A stretch of 64,000 nt of DNA, from NCBI GenBank assembly GCA_019638625.1, contig JAHBTK010000002.1, forward strand, positions 496,001 to 560,000, given 5' to 3'. The stretch is from Chitinophagaceae bacterium. Lineage in GTDB: Bacteria; Bacteroidota; Bacteroidia; Chitinophagales; Chitinophagaceae. Positions 34,090 to 42,600 of this stretch are shown piece by piece. Numbering within the stretch: the first letter of the stretch is position 1; every line of letters begins with the position of its first letter. Made by a program: the position numbers and the translations under genes. Below the pieces are notes generated by a model. It had not been told where the DNA came from and made no database searches. It saw nothing but the letters and a program-made list of their open reading frames with translations.

Positions 34090-34542
34090 TTAGTTCAGGT
34101 TTTCCGGTTGTACCGGCCGTACCTGTTCTGTCGGAGCAATTCTGTCGAATTTATGCCGAAGGTCTTTGTAAGCTACCCCATCCCACAGGAACGCGGCAAT
34201 AAACCAGATAAACAACAACAACGGAATCAGGATCGTAAGCCGGAAGCTCCTTAGTTCATCTCCCAGGTGCATGAACGTCATAACGATATATACCGCCTTC
34301 ATAAGAGACAGGATGATCATGGCTCCTTTGATGAACAGCAGCAGGAATCCTCCTTCTATATGAAATGCATAATGCGATAACCCCAGCGACAGCTCGGCAA
34401 TAGTAAGGCCCAGCAATATCCAGAAAGTCTTCCATATCTTTTTGGTATTCTTGGCCGGCTCATGCTCATAAGTAATTTCAGTAGACTCAAACGCATGCGA
34501 ATGAACTGCTGCGTGCTCTGTATGTTGATCTTGATGTGACAT
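34090..34542 (-). CDS. Cytochrome c oxidase subunit IV family protein
   Basis: 150 residues with three membrane helices (about 38-56, 66-88, 100-122) after a His-rich N-terminus (MSHQDQHTEHAAVHSH). KKIWKTFWILLGLTIAELSLG and MTFMHLGDELRSFRLTILIP are characteristic of the bacterial CoxIV/CtaF-like subunit (prokaryotic COX4 family). It is a small accessory subunit of the haem-copper oxidase and the last gene of the operon. Confidence 0.9.
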   Translation of the reverse strand: MSHQDQHTEHAAVHSHAFESTEITYEHEPAKNTKKIWKTFWILLGLTIAELSLGLSHYAFHIEGGFLLLFIKGAMIILSLMKAVYIVMTFMHLGDELRSFRLTILIPLLLFIWFIAAFLWDGVAYKDLRHKFDRIAPTEQVRPVQPENLN

Positions 34543-34564
34543 TTTCTGTAGTTCAGTTTTACAA

Positions 34565-35308
34565 TTAAATTAGATAGAAACAAAGGAATACAAATACCCA
34601 TACCAGGTCTACAAAGTGCCAGTATAATCCGATCTTTTCCACCATTTCGTAATGTCCTACCTTCTCAAAGCGCCCCATGCGTGTCCACACCAGTGCCAGC
34701 ACCAGGAGCAGCACACCGCTGAATACGTGGAAACCGTGAAAGCCCGTTATCCCGAAAAAGAATCCGCCAAAGGCCACCGGTCCGGTTTGGGTTACTGCAT
34801 GTCCATGGTCTGTTAAGCCCTGTACCACGGGACCATACGGATTCATGGTAATAGTAGAACCGATATACTGTACTTGTCCGTCCAGCAATACCGGGCTGCT
34901 TCCGGTGATCATGTGCGTCCACTCCCAAGCCTGACAACTCAGAAACAAAACACCCCCTAAAATTGTCCATCCCAGCCATTTCTGCACACCGTATTTGTTT
35001 CTTTTATGTCCTTCGTGCACTGCCAGTACCATTGTAACAGAGCTCATGATCAGGATGAAAGTCATCAAACTCACAAAGGCCAATGGCAGGTTTGCATGCC
35101 CCATAAAAGGGAAGGCATTAAAAACATAGTTCGGATCCGGCCAATAATCATGACTCACCCTCACGGTTCCATAAGAGATAAGAAACGCGCCAAAAGTAAA
35201 TGTGTCGCTCAGCAAAAAAAGCCACATCATCAATTTTCCGTAGCTAACGTTGTAAGGGCTTTTTCCGCCGGACCACCATTTAAATCCTGCCGGTACGTGT
35301 GTTGACAT
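34565..35308 (-). CDS. Cytochrome c oxidase subunit III (second copy in operon)
   Basis: 247 residues, seven membrane segments predicted. GKLMMWLFLLSDTFTFGAFL, LALVWTRMGRFEK and the C-terminal EKIGLYWHFVDLVWVFVF (His of the WHFVD motif) identify the COX3 family. Compared with the shorter neighbour it carries an insertion (TGSSPVLLDGQVQYIGSTIT) between helices. Subunit III stabilises the proton-pumping core in the inner membrane. It starts 42 nt after the other subunit III gene. Confidence 0.94.
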   Translation of the reverse strand: MSTHVPAGFKWWSGGKSPYNVSYGKLMMWLFLLSDTFTFGAFLISYGTVRVSHDYWPDPNYVFNAFPFMGHANLPLAFVSLMTFILIMSSVTMVLAVHEGHKRNKYGVQKWLGWTILGGVLFLSCQAWEWTHMITGSSPVLLDGQVQYIGSTITMNPYGPVVQGLTDHGHAVTQTGPVAFGGFFFGITGFHGFHVFSGVLLLVLALVWTRMGRFEKVGHYEMVEKIGLYWHFVDLVWVFVFLCFYLI

Positions 35309-35350
35309 GCAGTATAATTTTAATTATAAAAACTAAGTATATTCTATTTT

Positions 35351-35923
35351 TTAATGTAATAAACTAAAAAACACAACCAGGTACAGCCAAAGAATATCTA
35401 CAAAATGCCAATAAGTTGCTACTATTTCCACAGGAATAGCATCATATAAACGCTTTTTTGTACTCAGGGTTTTAAAAAAAACAATTACCAGGGCTATAAA
35501 TCCTCCCAGGATATGCAGGGCATGTAGTCCGGCAATTGCCAGCACAAATGAATACGCAGGGTTCGACCCCAGTCCGATCATCTTTTTTCCACTCGCCTGA
35601 AACTGGTAGAAGCCAAGCACCTGCATTATTATGAAAGCAAGCCCCAGGATGGCTGTAACGGCAAAAAAAACCCGGTATCTCGCCATTTCCCTTTCTTTAA
35701 ATGCCCTGAGCGCCATTTGCACCGTGATGCTGCTCAGCACCATTACCACGGTAGAATAAATAAAGATCTTCGGCAGTGTAAAACTCTCCCAACCCGGCTG
35801 ACTCCTCTTCACAATGTAAGCGCTTGTTAAACCTGCAAACATCATGATAATACCAGCCAAAGCCAGCCAAAGGCTGAACTTATACGGATGTATTTTCTTG
35901 CGCTGCGCATTCATTACCTCCAT
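35351..35923 (-). CDS. Cytochrome c oxidase subunit III (first copy in operon)
   Basis: About 190 residues from the ATG at 35923 (MEVMNAQRKKIHPYKF); the open frame starts 48 nt earlier, and the ATG three codons later is another option. Five membrane segments and the COX3 end motif PVEIVATYWHFVDILWLYLV are present; FIALVIVFFKTLSTKKRLY is helix 4/5. It lacks the N-terminal pair of helices of the seven-helix form, as in short bacterial subunits III. Two different COX3 proteins in one operon may both be in the complex. Confidence 0.9.
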   Translation of the reverse strand: MEVMNAQRKKIHPYKFSLWLALAGIIMMFAGLTSAYIVKRSQPGWESFTLPKIFIYSTVVMVLSSITVQMALRAFKEREMARYRVFFAVTAILGLAFIIMQVLGFYQFQASGKKMIGLGSNPAYSFVLAIAGLHALHILGGFIALVIVFFKTLSTKKRLYDAIPVEIVATYWHFVDILWLYLVVFFSLLH

Positions 35924-36023
35924 GTCTGATTTTTGCCTCTCCCGGTCCGCCGCGGCGGAAGCCCAGGTCACGAGGCCAGCTTTTTCAGTTATTGTTTATA
36001 ATTTTCATTCTTATCTTCTTCCC

Positions 36024-36086
36024 AAACCTCACAGGTTTTGCAGCCTGCGGATTATTTAGAAACACCCTACAAAACCTGTGAGGTTT
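36024..36086. repeat. Perfect 17-bp inverted repeat within the oxidase operon
   Basis: AAACCTCACAGGTTTTG (36024-36040) and CAAAACCTGTGAGGTTT (36070-36086), 29-nt loop, in the 216-nt gap between ctaB and cox3. Such long, exact arms suggest a dispersed mobile-type repeat or a structured RNA switch in the operon. Confidence 0.65.
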
Positions 36087-36109
36087 GCTCCCATCTAAGC
36101 AACACCTCT

Positions 36110-36128
36110 CCCTCCCCTTCGGGGAGGG
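36110..36128. repeat. CCCTCCCC-TTC-GGGGAGGG hairpin after ctaB
   Basis: An 8-bp G/C hairpin with a 3-nt loop 11 nt beyond the ctaB stop, followed on the plus strand by TTGGGGTGGGG. It resembles common dispersed hairpins of Bacteroidota and could attenuate the operon on the minus strand. Confidence 0.55.
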
Positions 36129-36139
36129 TTGGGGTGGGG

Positions 36140-37051
36140 CTACACTCCCGCTACCTTATCTGCCAACAAACTCAAAAGCACGATCGGCAGATATATATAG
36201 GAGCTAAACATTACCCTTCTGGCCGCCGGTACACTCATTTCCCTGTACAACCTGATACTCTGCCACACCATAAACAAGTTGGCCAGCAAAATAATCACCA
36301 GACTGACCTGTCCACTCATTCCAATAAAATAAGGCACAAGTCCCGCCGGAACCATCAGCAGCGAATAAATCACCGCCTGTATGGCCGAATACCTGGTGGG
36401 TCCTGCATCCGAAGGCATCAGCTTGAACCCTGCCCTTGAATAATCATTGTGCGCCACCCAGGCTATTGCCCAGAAATGCGGGAACTGCCAGAAAAACTGG
36501 ATAGCAAACAACGCCCAGCCTCCTACTGATAAACTATCGGTTCCGGCTACCCAACCGATCAGGCAGGGTAATGCACCGGGAACAGCGCCTACCAACACAG
36601 ATACAGAATGTACTTTTTTTAACGGGGTATATACAAACCCATATAAAAAAAGACTGAACAACCCGATCATAGCAGCCGTCCAGTTGAACCAGGCGCCAAT
36701 AATGTACACCCCTAAAGCGCCGGCTACAGCTGCAAAAGCAGATGCTTCAGAAACACTCATTTTTCCGCTGGCCACCGGTCTTTTTGCGGTGCGCTTCATC
36801 ATTCCGTCAGTATCTTTTTCAGCAATCTGGTTGATCGCATTCGCCGATCCCGTTATCAGCATTCCGCCAATCAATAATAAAAGAACTGAAACAATATTAA
36901 AGGTTATACCAGGCGCCAGCAAATAACTGATGACCGCCGAAAACACCACTGTAAAACTCAGGGTGAACTTTATCAGCGTCATATAGTCTCTGAGTTTGTC
37001 AATTACTATATGCGAAGCTGACTGTTCCAGCCTGTTACTTTTTTCCGTCAC
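36140..37051 (-). CDS. ctaB: Protohaem IX farnesyltransferase (haem O synthase)
   Basis: 303 residues, about nine membrane helices, UbiA superfamily. The motif NAINQIAEKDTDGMMKRTAKRP holds the first Asp-rich site with the haem O synthase-type RT-RP ending; the second is AHNDYSRAGFKLMPSDAG. It adds a farnesyl group to haem B, giving haem O, needed by the aa3 oxidase encoded next door. The haem A synthase CtaA that completes the cofactor is not in this window. Confidence 0.96.
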   Translation of the reverse strand: MTEKSNRLEQSASHIVIDKLRDYMTLIKFTLSFTVVFSAVISYLLAPGITFNIVSVLLLLIGGMLITGSANAINQIAEKDTDGMMKRTAKRPVASGKMSVSEASAFAAVAGALGVYIIGAWFNWTAAMIGLFSLFLYGFVYTPLKKVHSVSVLVGAVPGALPCLIGWVAGTDSLSVGGWALFAIQFFWQFPHFWAIAWVAHNDYSRAGFKLMPSDAGPTRYSAIQAVIYSLLMVPAGLVPYFIGMSGQVSLVIILLANLFMVWQSIRLYREMSVPAARRVMFSSYIYLPIVLLSLLADKVAGV

Positions 37052-37116
37052 CTCCTAATAACCTCCATATTTAAACGGTCGGATATCCCAACCGGATACA
37101 ACATTTTAATAAGACG

Positions 37117-38931
37117 CTAATGCCCTTCCTTCGATTCGTTTTCTCCGATAGGTGTTATCTGGTCTATATGATCCACCCCATCTTTTCCATAATCATATGC
37201 CCAGCGGTACACTTCCGGTATTTCACCGGGCCAGTTGCCATGTCCGGGATTGATAGGCGTAGTCCACTCGAGTGTATTCGACTTCCATGGGTTTTTGGTA
37301 GTCACCTTTCTACCTTTGAATATGGAATAGAAAAAGTTAAATACAAATAATATCTGCACCAGGAATGACAGTATTGCCGCAAAGCTGATCACTTTGTTCA
37401 ATTCTACAAATTGCTTAAACGACTCCCAGTTAGAATAGTCATAATAACGGCGTGGCATACCCGCGAACCCTTCGTAGTGCATTGGCCAGAAAATTACGTA
37501 GGCACACACCATGGTTATCCAGAAATGGATATATCCCAGGGTATTATTCATATACCGTCCGTACATTTTGGGAAACCAGTGATATATACCGGCGAACATT
37601 CCCATAAAAGCCGATACCCCCATCACAATATGGAAGTGTCCGATCACAAAATAAGTATCATGTAAGTGCAGGTCCAGGGTGGAGTTCCCCAGCCAGATGC
37701 CCGTCAATCCTCCGGAAATGAACATACTTACAAACCCGATACAGAACATCATGGCCGGTGTAAGATGAAGGTTTCCGCGCCATAGCGTGGTAAGCCAGTT
37801 GAATACCTTGATGGCCGAAGGAACCGCAATAAGCAATGTAAGCAACACAAACACAGAACCCAGGAAGGGGTTCATTCCCGTTACAAACATGTGATGCGCC
37901 CACACCAGGAATGCCAGCAACGCGATGGCAAACATGGAGGCGATCATGGCCATATACCCAAACACCGGTTTTCGCGCATTTACTGACATCACTTCCGACA
38001 CCAATCCCATAGTGGGCAGGATAATGATATATACTTCGGGATGCCCCAGGAACCAGAAAAGGTGCTGGTATAGTATGGCGCTTCCCCCTTCGTTTGGTAA
38101 AATATTACCCGCCAGCACTATATCTGAAAGATAGAAGCTGGTGCCCAGGTGACGATCGAATAACAATAAGATAAACCCTGATAGTAATACCGGGAAAGAT
38201 AACAACCCTAAAAGAGCCGTAAACAGAATAGCCCAGACTGTAAGGGGCATTCTTGTCATGGTCATCCCTTTTGTACGCAGGTTCAGGATAGTAGAAATAT
38301 AGTTAACCCCGCCCAGCAGAGACGATACCACGAACATCGCCATACTGATCAGCCATAGGTCCATACCGATTTTAGAACCCTGCGTTGCATCTCCCAGGGC
38401 GCTGAGCGGCGGATACACCGTCCACCCGCCGGAGGCAGGCCCCGTCTGCACGAACAATGATGACAGCATGATCACGCTGGACAACACAAAGAACCAGTAA
38501 GACAACATATTCATAAAAGGAGACGCCATATCACGTGCCCCTACCTGGAAAGGAATCAACAGGTTTGCGAAGGTACCGGTCAACCCGGCTGTAAGCACAA
38601 AAAACACCAGGATGGTTCCGTGCATGGTACCCAAAGCATAATAGAACTCCGGTGTGATTCTTCCGTCTTTCGCCCAATGTCCAAATATGTCCTCAAGCCA
38701 TGGAAGTGTAGCTTCCGGGTATCCCAGTTGAATACGGAATAACACAGACATAGCTCCCCCGATCAACGCCCATATTATCCCTGTTATCAAAAACTGTTTA
38801 GCGATCATTTTATGATCCTGGCTAAACACATATTTTGTGATAAAGGTTTCGTGGTGATGATGCCCTTCATGGTGATCTCCATGCACCTCGTGGGTTCCTG
38901 CTCCATGTTGTATTACAGCTTCATTACTCAT
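37117..38931 (-). CDS. ctaD: Cytochrome c oxidase subunit I
   Basis: 604 residues, twelve or more membrane helices. Copper-B/haem a3 site: WFLGHPEVYIIILP with the His-Tyr pair of A-family oxidases, AHHMFVTG (copper-B histidines) and HDTYFVIGHFHIVMG (haem ligands). The N-terminus is His-rich (HGAGTHEVHGDHHEGHHHHE), possibly a metal-handling extension. It is the catalytic, proton-pumping subunit that reduces O2 to water in the inner membrane. It sits between coxB and ctaB. Confidence 0.98.
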   Translation of the reverse strand: MSNEAVIQHGAGTHEVHGDHHEGHHHHETFITKYVFSQDHKMIAKQFLITGIIWALIGGAMSVLFRIQLGYPEATLPWLEDIFGHWAKDGRITPEFYYALGTMHGTILVFFVLTAGLTGTFANLLIPFQVGARDMASPFMNMLSYWFFVLSSVIMLSSLFVQTGPASGGWTVYPPLSALGDATQGSKIGMDLWLISMAMFVVSSLLGGVNYISTILNLRTKGMTMTRMPLTVWAILFTALLGLLSFPVLLSGFILLLFDRHLGTSFYLSDIVLAGNILPNEGGSAILYQHLFWFLGHPEVYIIILPTMGLVSEVMSVNARKPVFGYMAMIASMFAIALLAFLVWAHHMFVTGMNPFLGSVFVLLTLLIAVPSAIKVFNWLTTLWRGNLHLTPAMMFCIGFVSMFISGGLTGIWLGNSTLDLHLHDTYFVIGHFHIVMGVSAFMGMFAGIYHWFPKMYGRYMNNTLGYIHFWITMVCAYVIFWPMHYEGFAGMPRRYYDYSNWESFKQFVELNKVISFAAILSFLVQILFVFNFFYSIFKGRKVTTKNPWKSNTLEWTTPINPGHGNWPGEIPEVYRWAYDYGKDGVDHIDQITPIGENESKEGH

Positions 38932-38966
38932 TTCAAATTCATTTATACCTAGTTAAAATATTATTC

Positions 38967-40013
38967 CTACTGTGCCAGCACCAGATCTTTATTATTTTCC
39001 GCCCCGGGGGCAGCTTTAGAAGCCACTTCCGGCTTTGCCAGGTTATATTGGGGCTTTTGCTCCGCCATCCATTTATCAAACTCCTCCTGTGTTTCAACCA
39101 CAATAATCCCTTTCATCGAATAGTGCCCGTTTCCACACATCTGGTCACAGGCAATTTCGTAAACAAAGTTTTCATTTCCTGTGATCTTTCTCATCTCCGC
39201 GGTAGTAATTTTTGGCGTAAACCACATAGTGGTTGGAATACCCGGCACGGCATCCATTTTCAGGCGGAAATGCGGTAATCCCACATCATGAATTACATCC
39301 TGCGATCTGATGATCAGTTTTACGGGGCGGTTCACCACCAGGTGCAGCTCAGAAGGATGCAGGTCGTCATGATTGGCAACATCTGCCCAATCCTGCCCAA
39401 GGGGATTTTGTTTGGCTGCATCCACCAGTTTATAGTTCTGCCGGCCCAGTATGCTGTCTTTTCCCGGATAACGGTATTCCCAGCCAAACTGGTGCCCGGT
39501 CACCTCTACTTCCATAGCTTCTTTCGGCGCTTCCCCGGTAATTCTGTACCAGTAATACAATCCAAAAGCCACCAACACGGTCAAAGCAATAGCGGGAACC
39601 ACTGTCCATAACAATTCCAGCTTATTATTGTGAGGGTAGTAGTGAACTTTCCTGGTTTCTGTTGTCTGGTAGCGATAGGCAAACCAGAATAACAATACCT
39701 GCGTTATAACAAATACGAAGCCCGTGATGTAGAGCGTGATCCACATCATATTATCAATTTCCTCTCCATGATCTGAAGCGGCAGGCACACCCAACAGGGT
39801 TTTATCATACAAAAGACTATTGCACCACCAGGCGGCTGCCAGTCCCAGCACCAAAAAGACCAGCATCAGGAAGGCATTGATCCGGTTATTTTGCTGAAAG
39901 GCTTTTTTTTCGCCTTTCAATACAGATACATACTCACTGGCTTTGGCAATCTGAAAGACTACAATGAATATCAGCGCTACAATTATTATAACAAAATACT
40001 CGGTCCAAGTCAT
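38967..40013 (-). CDS. ctaC: Cytochrome c oxidase subunit II
   Basis: 348 residues. Three hydrophobic segments at the N-terminal side (about 3-22, 48-66, 88-112) precede the periplasmic cupredoxin domain. The binuclear CuA site is seen as GLPHFRLKMDAVPG (His) and YEIACDQMCGNGHYSMKG (Cys-x3-Cys-x3-His-x2-Met). No C-terminal CxxCH follows, so it is of the plain aa3 type, not caa3; electrons must come from an external haem, presumably ActE or the N-terminal ActA domain. The segment before TM2 is longer than in textbook subunits II. Confidence 0.96.
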   Translation of the reverse strand: MTWTEYFVIIIVALIFIVVFQIAKASEYVSVLKGEKKAFQQNNRINAFLMLVFLVLGLAAAWWCNSLLYDKTLLGVPAASDHGEEIDNMMWITLYITGFVFVITQVLLFWFAYRYQTTETRKVHYYPHNNKLELLWTVVPAIALTVLVAFGLYYWYRITGEAPKEAMEVEVTGHQFGWEYRYPGKDSILGRQNYKLVDAAKQNPLGQDWADVANHDDLHPSELHLVVNRPVKLIIRSQDVIHDVGLPHFRLKMDAVPGIPTTMWFTPKITTAEMRKITGNENFVYEIACDQMCGNGHYSMKGIIVVETQEEFDKWMAEQKPQYNLAKPEVASKAAPGAENNKDLVLAQ

Positions 40014-40058
40014 CTTATATAAAAATTATTACTTAACAATTTTGTTTTCATCAACTAC

Positions 40059-41279
40059 CTAAGTATGGTGAATCACACTTTCTTTCAGATACGGATGATG
40101 GGTTGCCACCATCGGGGCTTTGGCAAGCGCCCTGCCGGTAAAGAACAGGATCATACCTGCATACAGAGCGAAGATACCCCACTCAAACCATCCCAGGCTA
40201 AAGTGGTCCTTCACGGTTCCCGGCATCACCATCTGGTAGTAATCCAGCCAATGTCCCAATATCAGCAATACCGACATAAAAGTGACTACGGCATAATTTC
40301 TCTTCGATCCTCTTGTCATCAGGATCAGTATGGGAGCCGCAAAGTTCACGATGAAGTTGAACCAGAAAATACCTTTATACGGCCCGTTTATCCTTGGCTG
40401 GAAATACACCGTTTCCTCCGGAATATTGGCATACCATATCAGCATGAACTGGGAAAACCACAGGTAAGTCCAGAAAATAGAGAATGCAAAAATGAATTTA
40501 CCTACATCATGTACATGCTCCCTGCTTGTGTACTCCAGGTAACCGTGGTTTTTAAGAAAAACTATAAATAATGCTATTAAGGCCAGTCCGCCTACGAAAC
40601 CGGAGATAAAGGTGTACCAGCTATACATGGTGGAGTACCAATGCGCGTCTATGCTCATAAACCATATCCAGGGAACAGTAGAACCGGTAGTCAACGCAAA
40701 GAACACGATGAATATGGCAGCCCATACAGTGCTTCTCCAGATATACTTCTTTGCCTGTTCTCCCTCCATGGGTTCATCCGCTTCGCGGGACAATTGCCGC
40801 ATCTTTCTACCTACCAGTGTCCATATGGTCAGCGTAATGATGGTCCAGGCCATGAAAAAAGTGGGATTCAGGAATCCTTTTTTCCAGGTAAGGATCGGGT
40901 CTTTTGCAACCTCTGCCTCATCTACCCAGTGGTAAATATGATGCTGATGTCCGTAAATAATCCCTATAAAAACAATCAATGCCAGTACGGAAAATACCGG
41001 CACCACCGCAGAAATAGCCTCAGGCACTCTTCTGAAAGCAATGGTCCAGCCGCCATGCGCCAGTGTAACGGCACATATAAGGAACATAGCAGCATTTGTG
41101 ATCATCAAAAAGTACACACTGTTCTGCAGCAGTACTGCCCAGAACCTGGTTACATCATGTTCGTCTTTACTGAATGCCAGCAAAAAAATACCAGCCAATA
41201 ACGCTGCCAGCCCAATGCCGAGAAGCGCGAAAGTCCACTTTTTATACCCTGCAGGAGTCTGAAATTGTTGCTTAATCAT
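40059..41279 (-). CDS. actF: Alternative Complex III subunit ActF (quinol:cytochrome c oxidoreductase)
   Basis: 406 residues, about ten membrane helices, paralogous in fold to ActC/NrfD. Recognisable ActF stretches include GSTVPWIWFMSIDAHWYSTMY and FAFSIFWTYLWFSQFMLIWYAN. Together with ActC it forms the membrane core and proton path of ACIII. It starts 14 nt after actE, and coxB begins 45 nt downstream. Confidence 0.94.
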   Translation of the reverse strand: MIKQQFQTPAGYKKWTFALLGIGLAALLAGIFLLAFSKDEHDVTRFWAVLLQNSVYFLMITNAAMFLICAVTLAHGGWTIAFRRVPEAISAVVPVFSVLALIVFIGIIYGHQHHIYHWVDEAEVAKDPILTWKKGFLNPTFFMAWTIITLTIWTLVGRKMRQLSREADEPMEGEQAKKYIWRSTVWAAIFIVFFALTTGSTVPWIWFMSIDAHWYSTMYSWYTFISGFVGGLALIALFIVFLKNHGYLEYTSREHVHDVGKFIFAFSIFWTYLWFSQFMLIWYANIPEETVYFQPRINGPYKGIFWFNFIVNFAAPILILMTRGSKRNYAVVTFMSVLLILGHWLDYYQMVMPGTVKDHFSLGWFEWGIFALYAGMILFFTGRALAKAPMVATHHPYLKESVIHHT

Positions 41280-41293
41280 TGCTCAATCAGTTT

Positions 41294-41914
41294 TTATTGT
41301 GCCACACTGCTTTCCGCTTCAGCAGCCGGTGCTTTTGATTTACCCAGTTTTTCTTTAATATAATGTACTACCATCCAGCGTTGCTTGGCATCAAGCTGCG
41401 ATGCATAACTCCCCATCTTGTTTTTGCCGTAGGTAATTGTGTAAAACAACTGTCCATCTCCCTGGTTGCCTATTACCGGGTCTGTCAGGTCTTTGGGTGC
41501 AGCGGGATAAGCGCCATCGCCCTGGTTCCATAAGGGCCCGTTCCCATCCAGCTTCTCCCCATGGCAAATACCGCAATAGATGAGATAAAGCCTCTCAGCT
41601 TCTTTCCTGTCATCAGCATTCAACGGCGGCAGCGGATTGTTTACGAACCTGGCTTTACCGAAGTTAGTAGTGTCGCCGGGACCATCCTGCGGTATTCTGA
41701 AAGGAAGCAACTGGCCTTGGGCAATAGTTCCTTCCACAGGCGTTCTGTTCGTCTGGTTATCCTCAAAGAGAGGATTTTCGGAATAGGTTTCGTAAGCGCG
41801 ACTGTAAGCCATATCAGGCATAAAGGTCTTGCCGGGCTTTTGGTTGTCCCCGCAACTGATCGCAGTCAAAACAACCGCAATTGCCAGAAAAGATATAACT
41901 GTAATTTTTTTCAT
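41294..41914 (-). CDS. actE: Alternative Complex III subunit ActE, monohaem cytochrome c lipoprotein
   Basis: 206 residues from the ATG at 41914, which begins a lipoprotein signal (lipobox AISC). One haem-c site, CGICH (YLIYCGICHGEKLDGNG), lies near the middle, with Met in GKNKMGSYA as a likely axial ligand. ActE relays electrons from ActA toward the oxidase. The longer frame from 41941 would add nine residues ahead of the signal. Confidence 0.94.
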   Translation of the reverse strand: MKKITVISFLAIAVVLTAISCGDNQKPGKTFMPDMAYSRAYETYSENPLFEDNQTNRTPVEGTIAQGQLLPFRIPQDGPGDTTNFGKARFVNNPLPPLNADDRKEAERLYLIYCGICHGEKLDGNGPLWNQGDGAYPAAPKDLTDPVIGNQGDGQLFYTITYGKNKMGSYASQLDAKQRWMVVHYIKEKLGKSKAPAAEAESSVAQ

Positions 41915-41941
41915 TCCTAATAAGATAAATTGTCCTTGCAA

Positions 41942-42535
41942 TTATGCTGTGGCAGCCTCAGTTTGGGTTTCAAATAATTTCCTGTCCATATCATACCTGC
42001 CAATCCACCATCCCGCTTCCGCTACCTGAACATTGATATCCAACGCGCCATTGGCGGCTAAAAAAGCTTCTGCCTCCTGCACATTTGTTTTGGCAGTGCA
42101 TTCTATCACCATCACAAACAGATCATCCGTAGCCCGCAGACTGAAATGGTGCTTTTTTACAAAAGGCGCCATCTGGCATAAATAACAAAAAGTGAGCACC
42201 ATTCCCACAGCAGAAAACAATACCGTCAACTCAAACATAATGGGAATCCATGCCGGTAACGAGAAATGCGGCTTACCGCCATAGTTCTGGATCCAGTCTT
42301 TGGTCAGTATCCAACTGATAAAAGAGAGCGCCGTGGTCAACCCGGTCAATCCATAAATAAATCCTGCTGTATGCAAGCTGGTATCTCTTAACCCCAACGC
42401 TTTATCCAGCCCGTGAACCGGAAAAGGCGTGTACACGTCATGAATCTTATACCCTGCTTTGCGCACCTTTTCCACAGCGGGGAACAGCACCGCCTCATCA
42501 TCAAAACTTCCTACTACAAATTTTCTTATATCCAT
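41942..42535 (-). CDS. actD: Alternative Complex III subunit ActD (DUF3341)
   Basis: 197 residues, two membrane helices (about 57-78 and 95-120). The N-terminal cytoplasmic part (FVVGSFDDEAVLFPAVEKVR, YKIHDVYTPFPVHGLDKALG) is the DUF3341/ActD signature. It is a structural subunit of ACIII at the cytoplasmic face. It lies between actC and actE in the usual order. Confidence 0.94.
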   Translation of the reverse strand: MDIRKFVVGSFDDEAVLFPAVEKVRKAGYKIHDVYTPFPVHGLDKALGLRDTSLHTAGFIYGLTGLTTALSFISWILTKDWIQNYGGKPHFSLPAWIPIMFELTVLFSAVGMVLTFCYLCQMAPFVKKHHFSLRATDDLFVMVIECTAKTNVQEAEAFLAANGALDINVQVAEAGWWIGRYDMDRKLFETQTEAATA

Positions 42536-42600
42536 AACCTTAAACCTAGAGGTTTTTACAAGGTGATTAAATAATTTATATCAGCCATCACCCACCGTTA

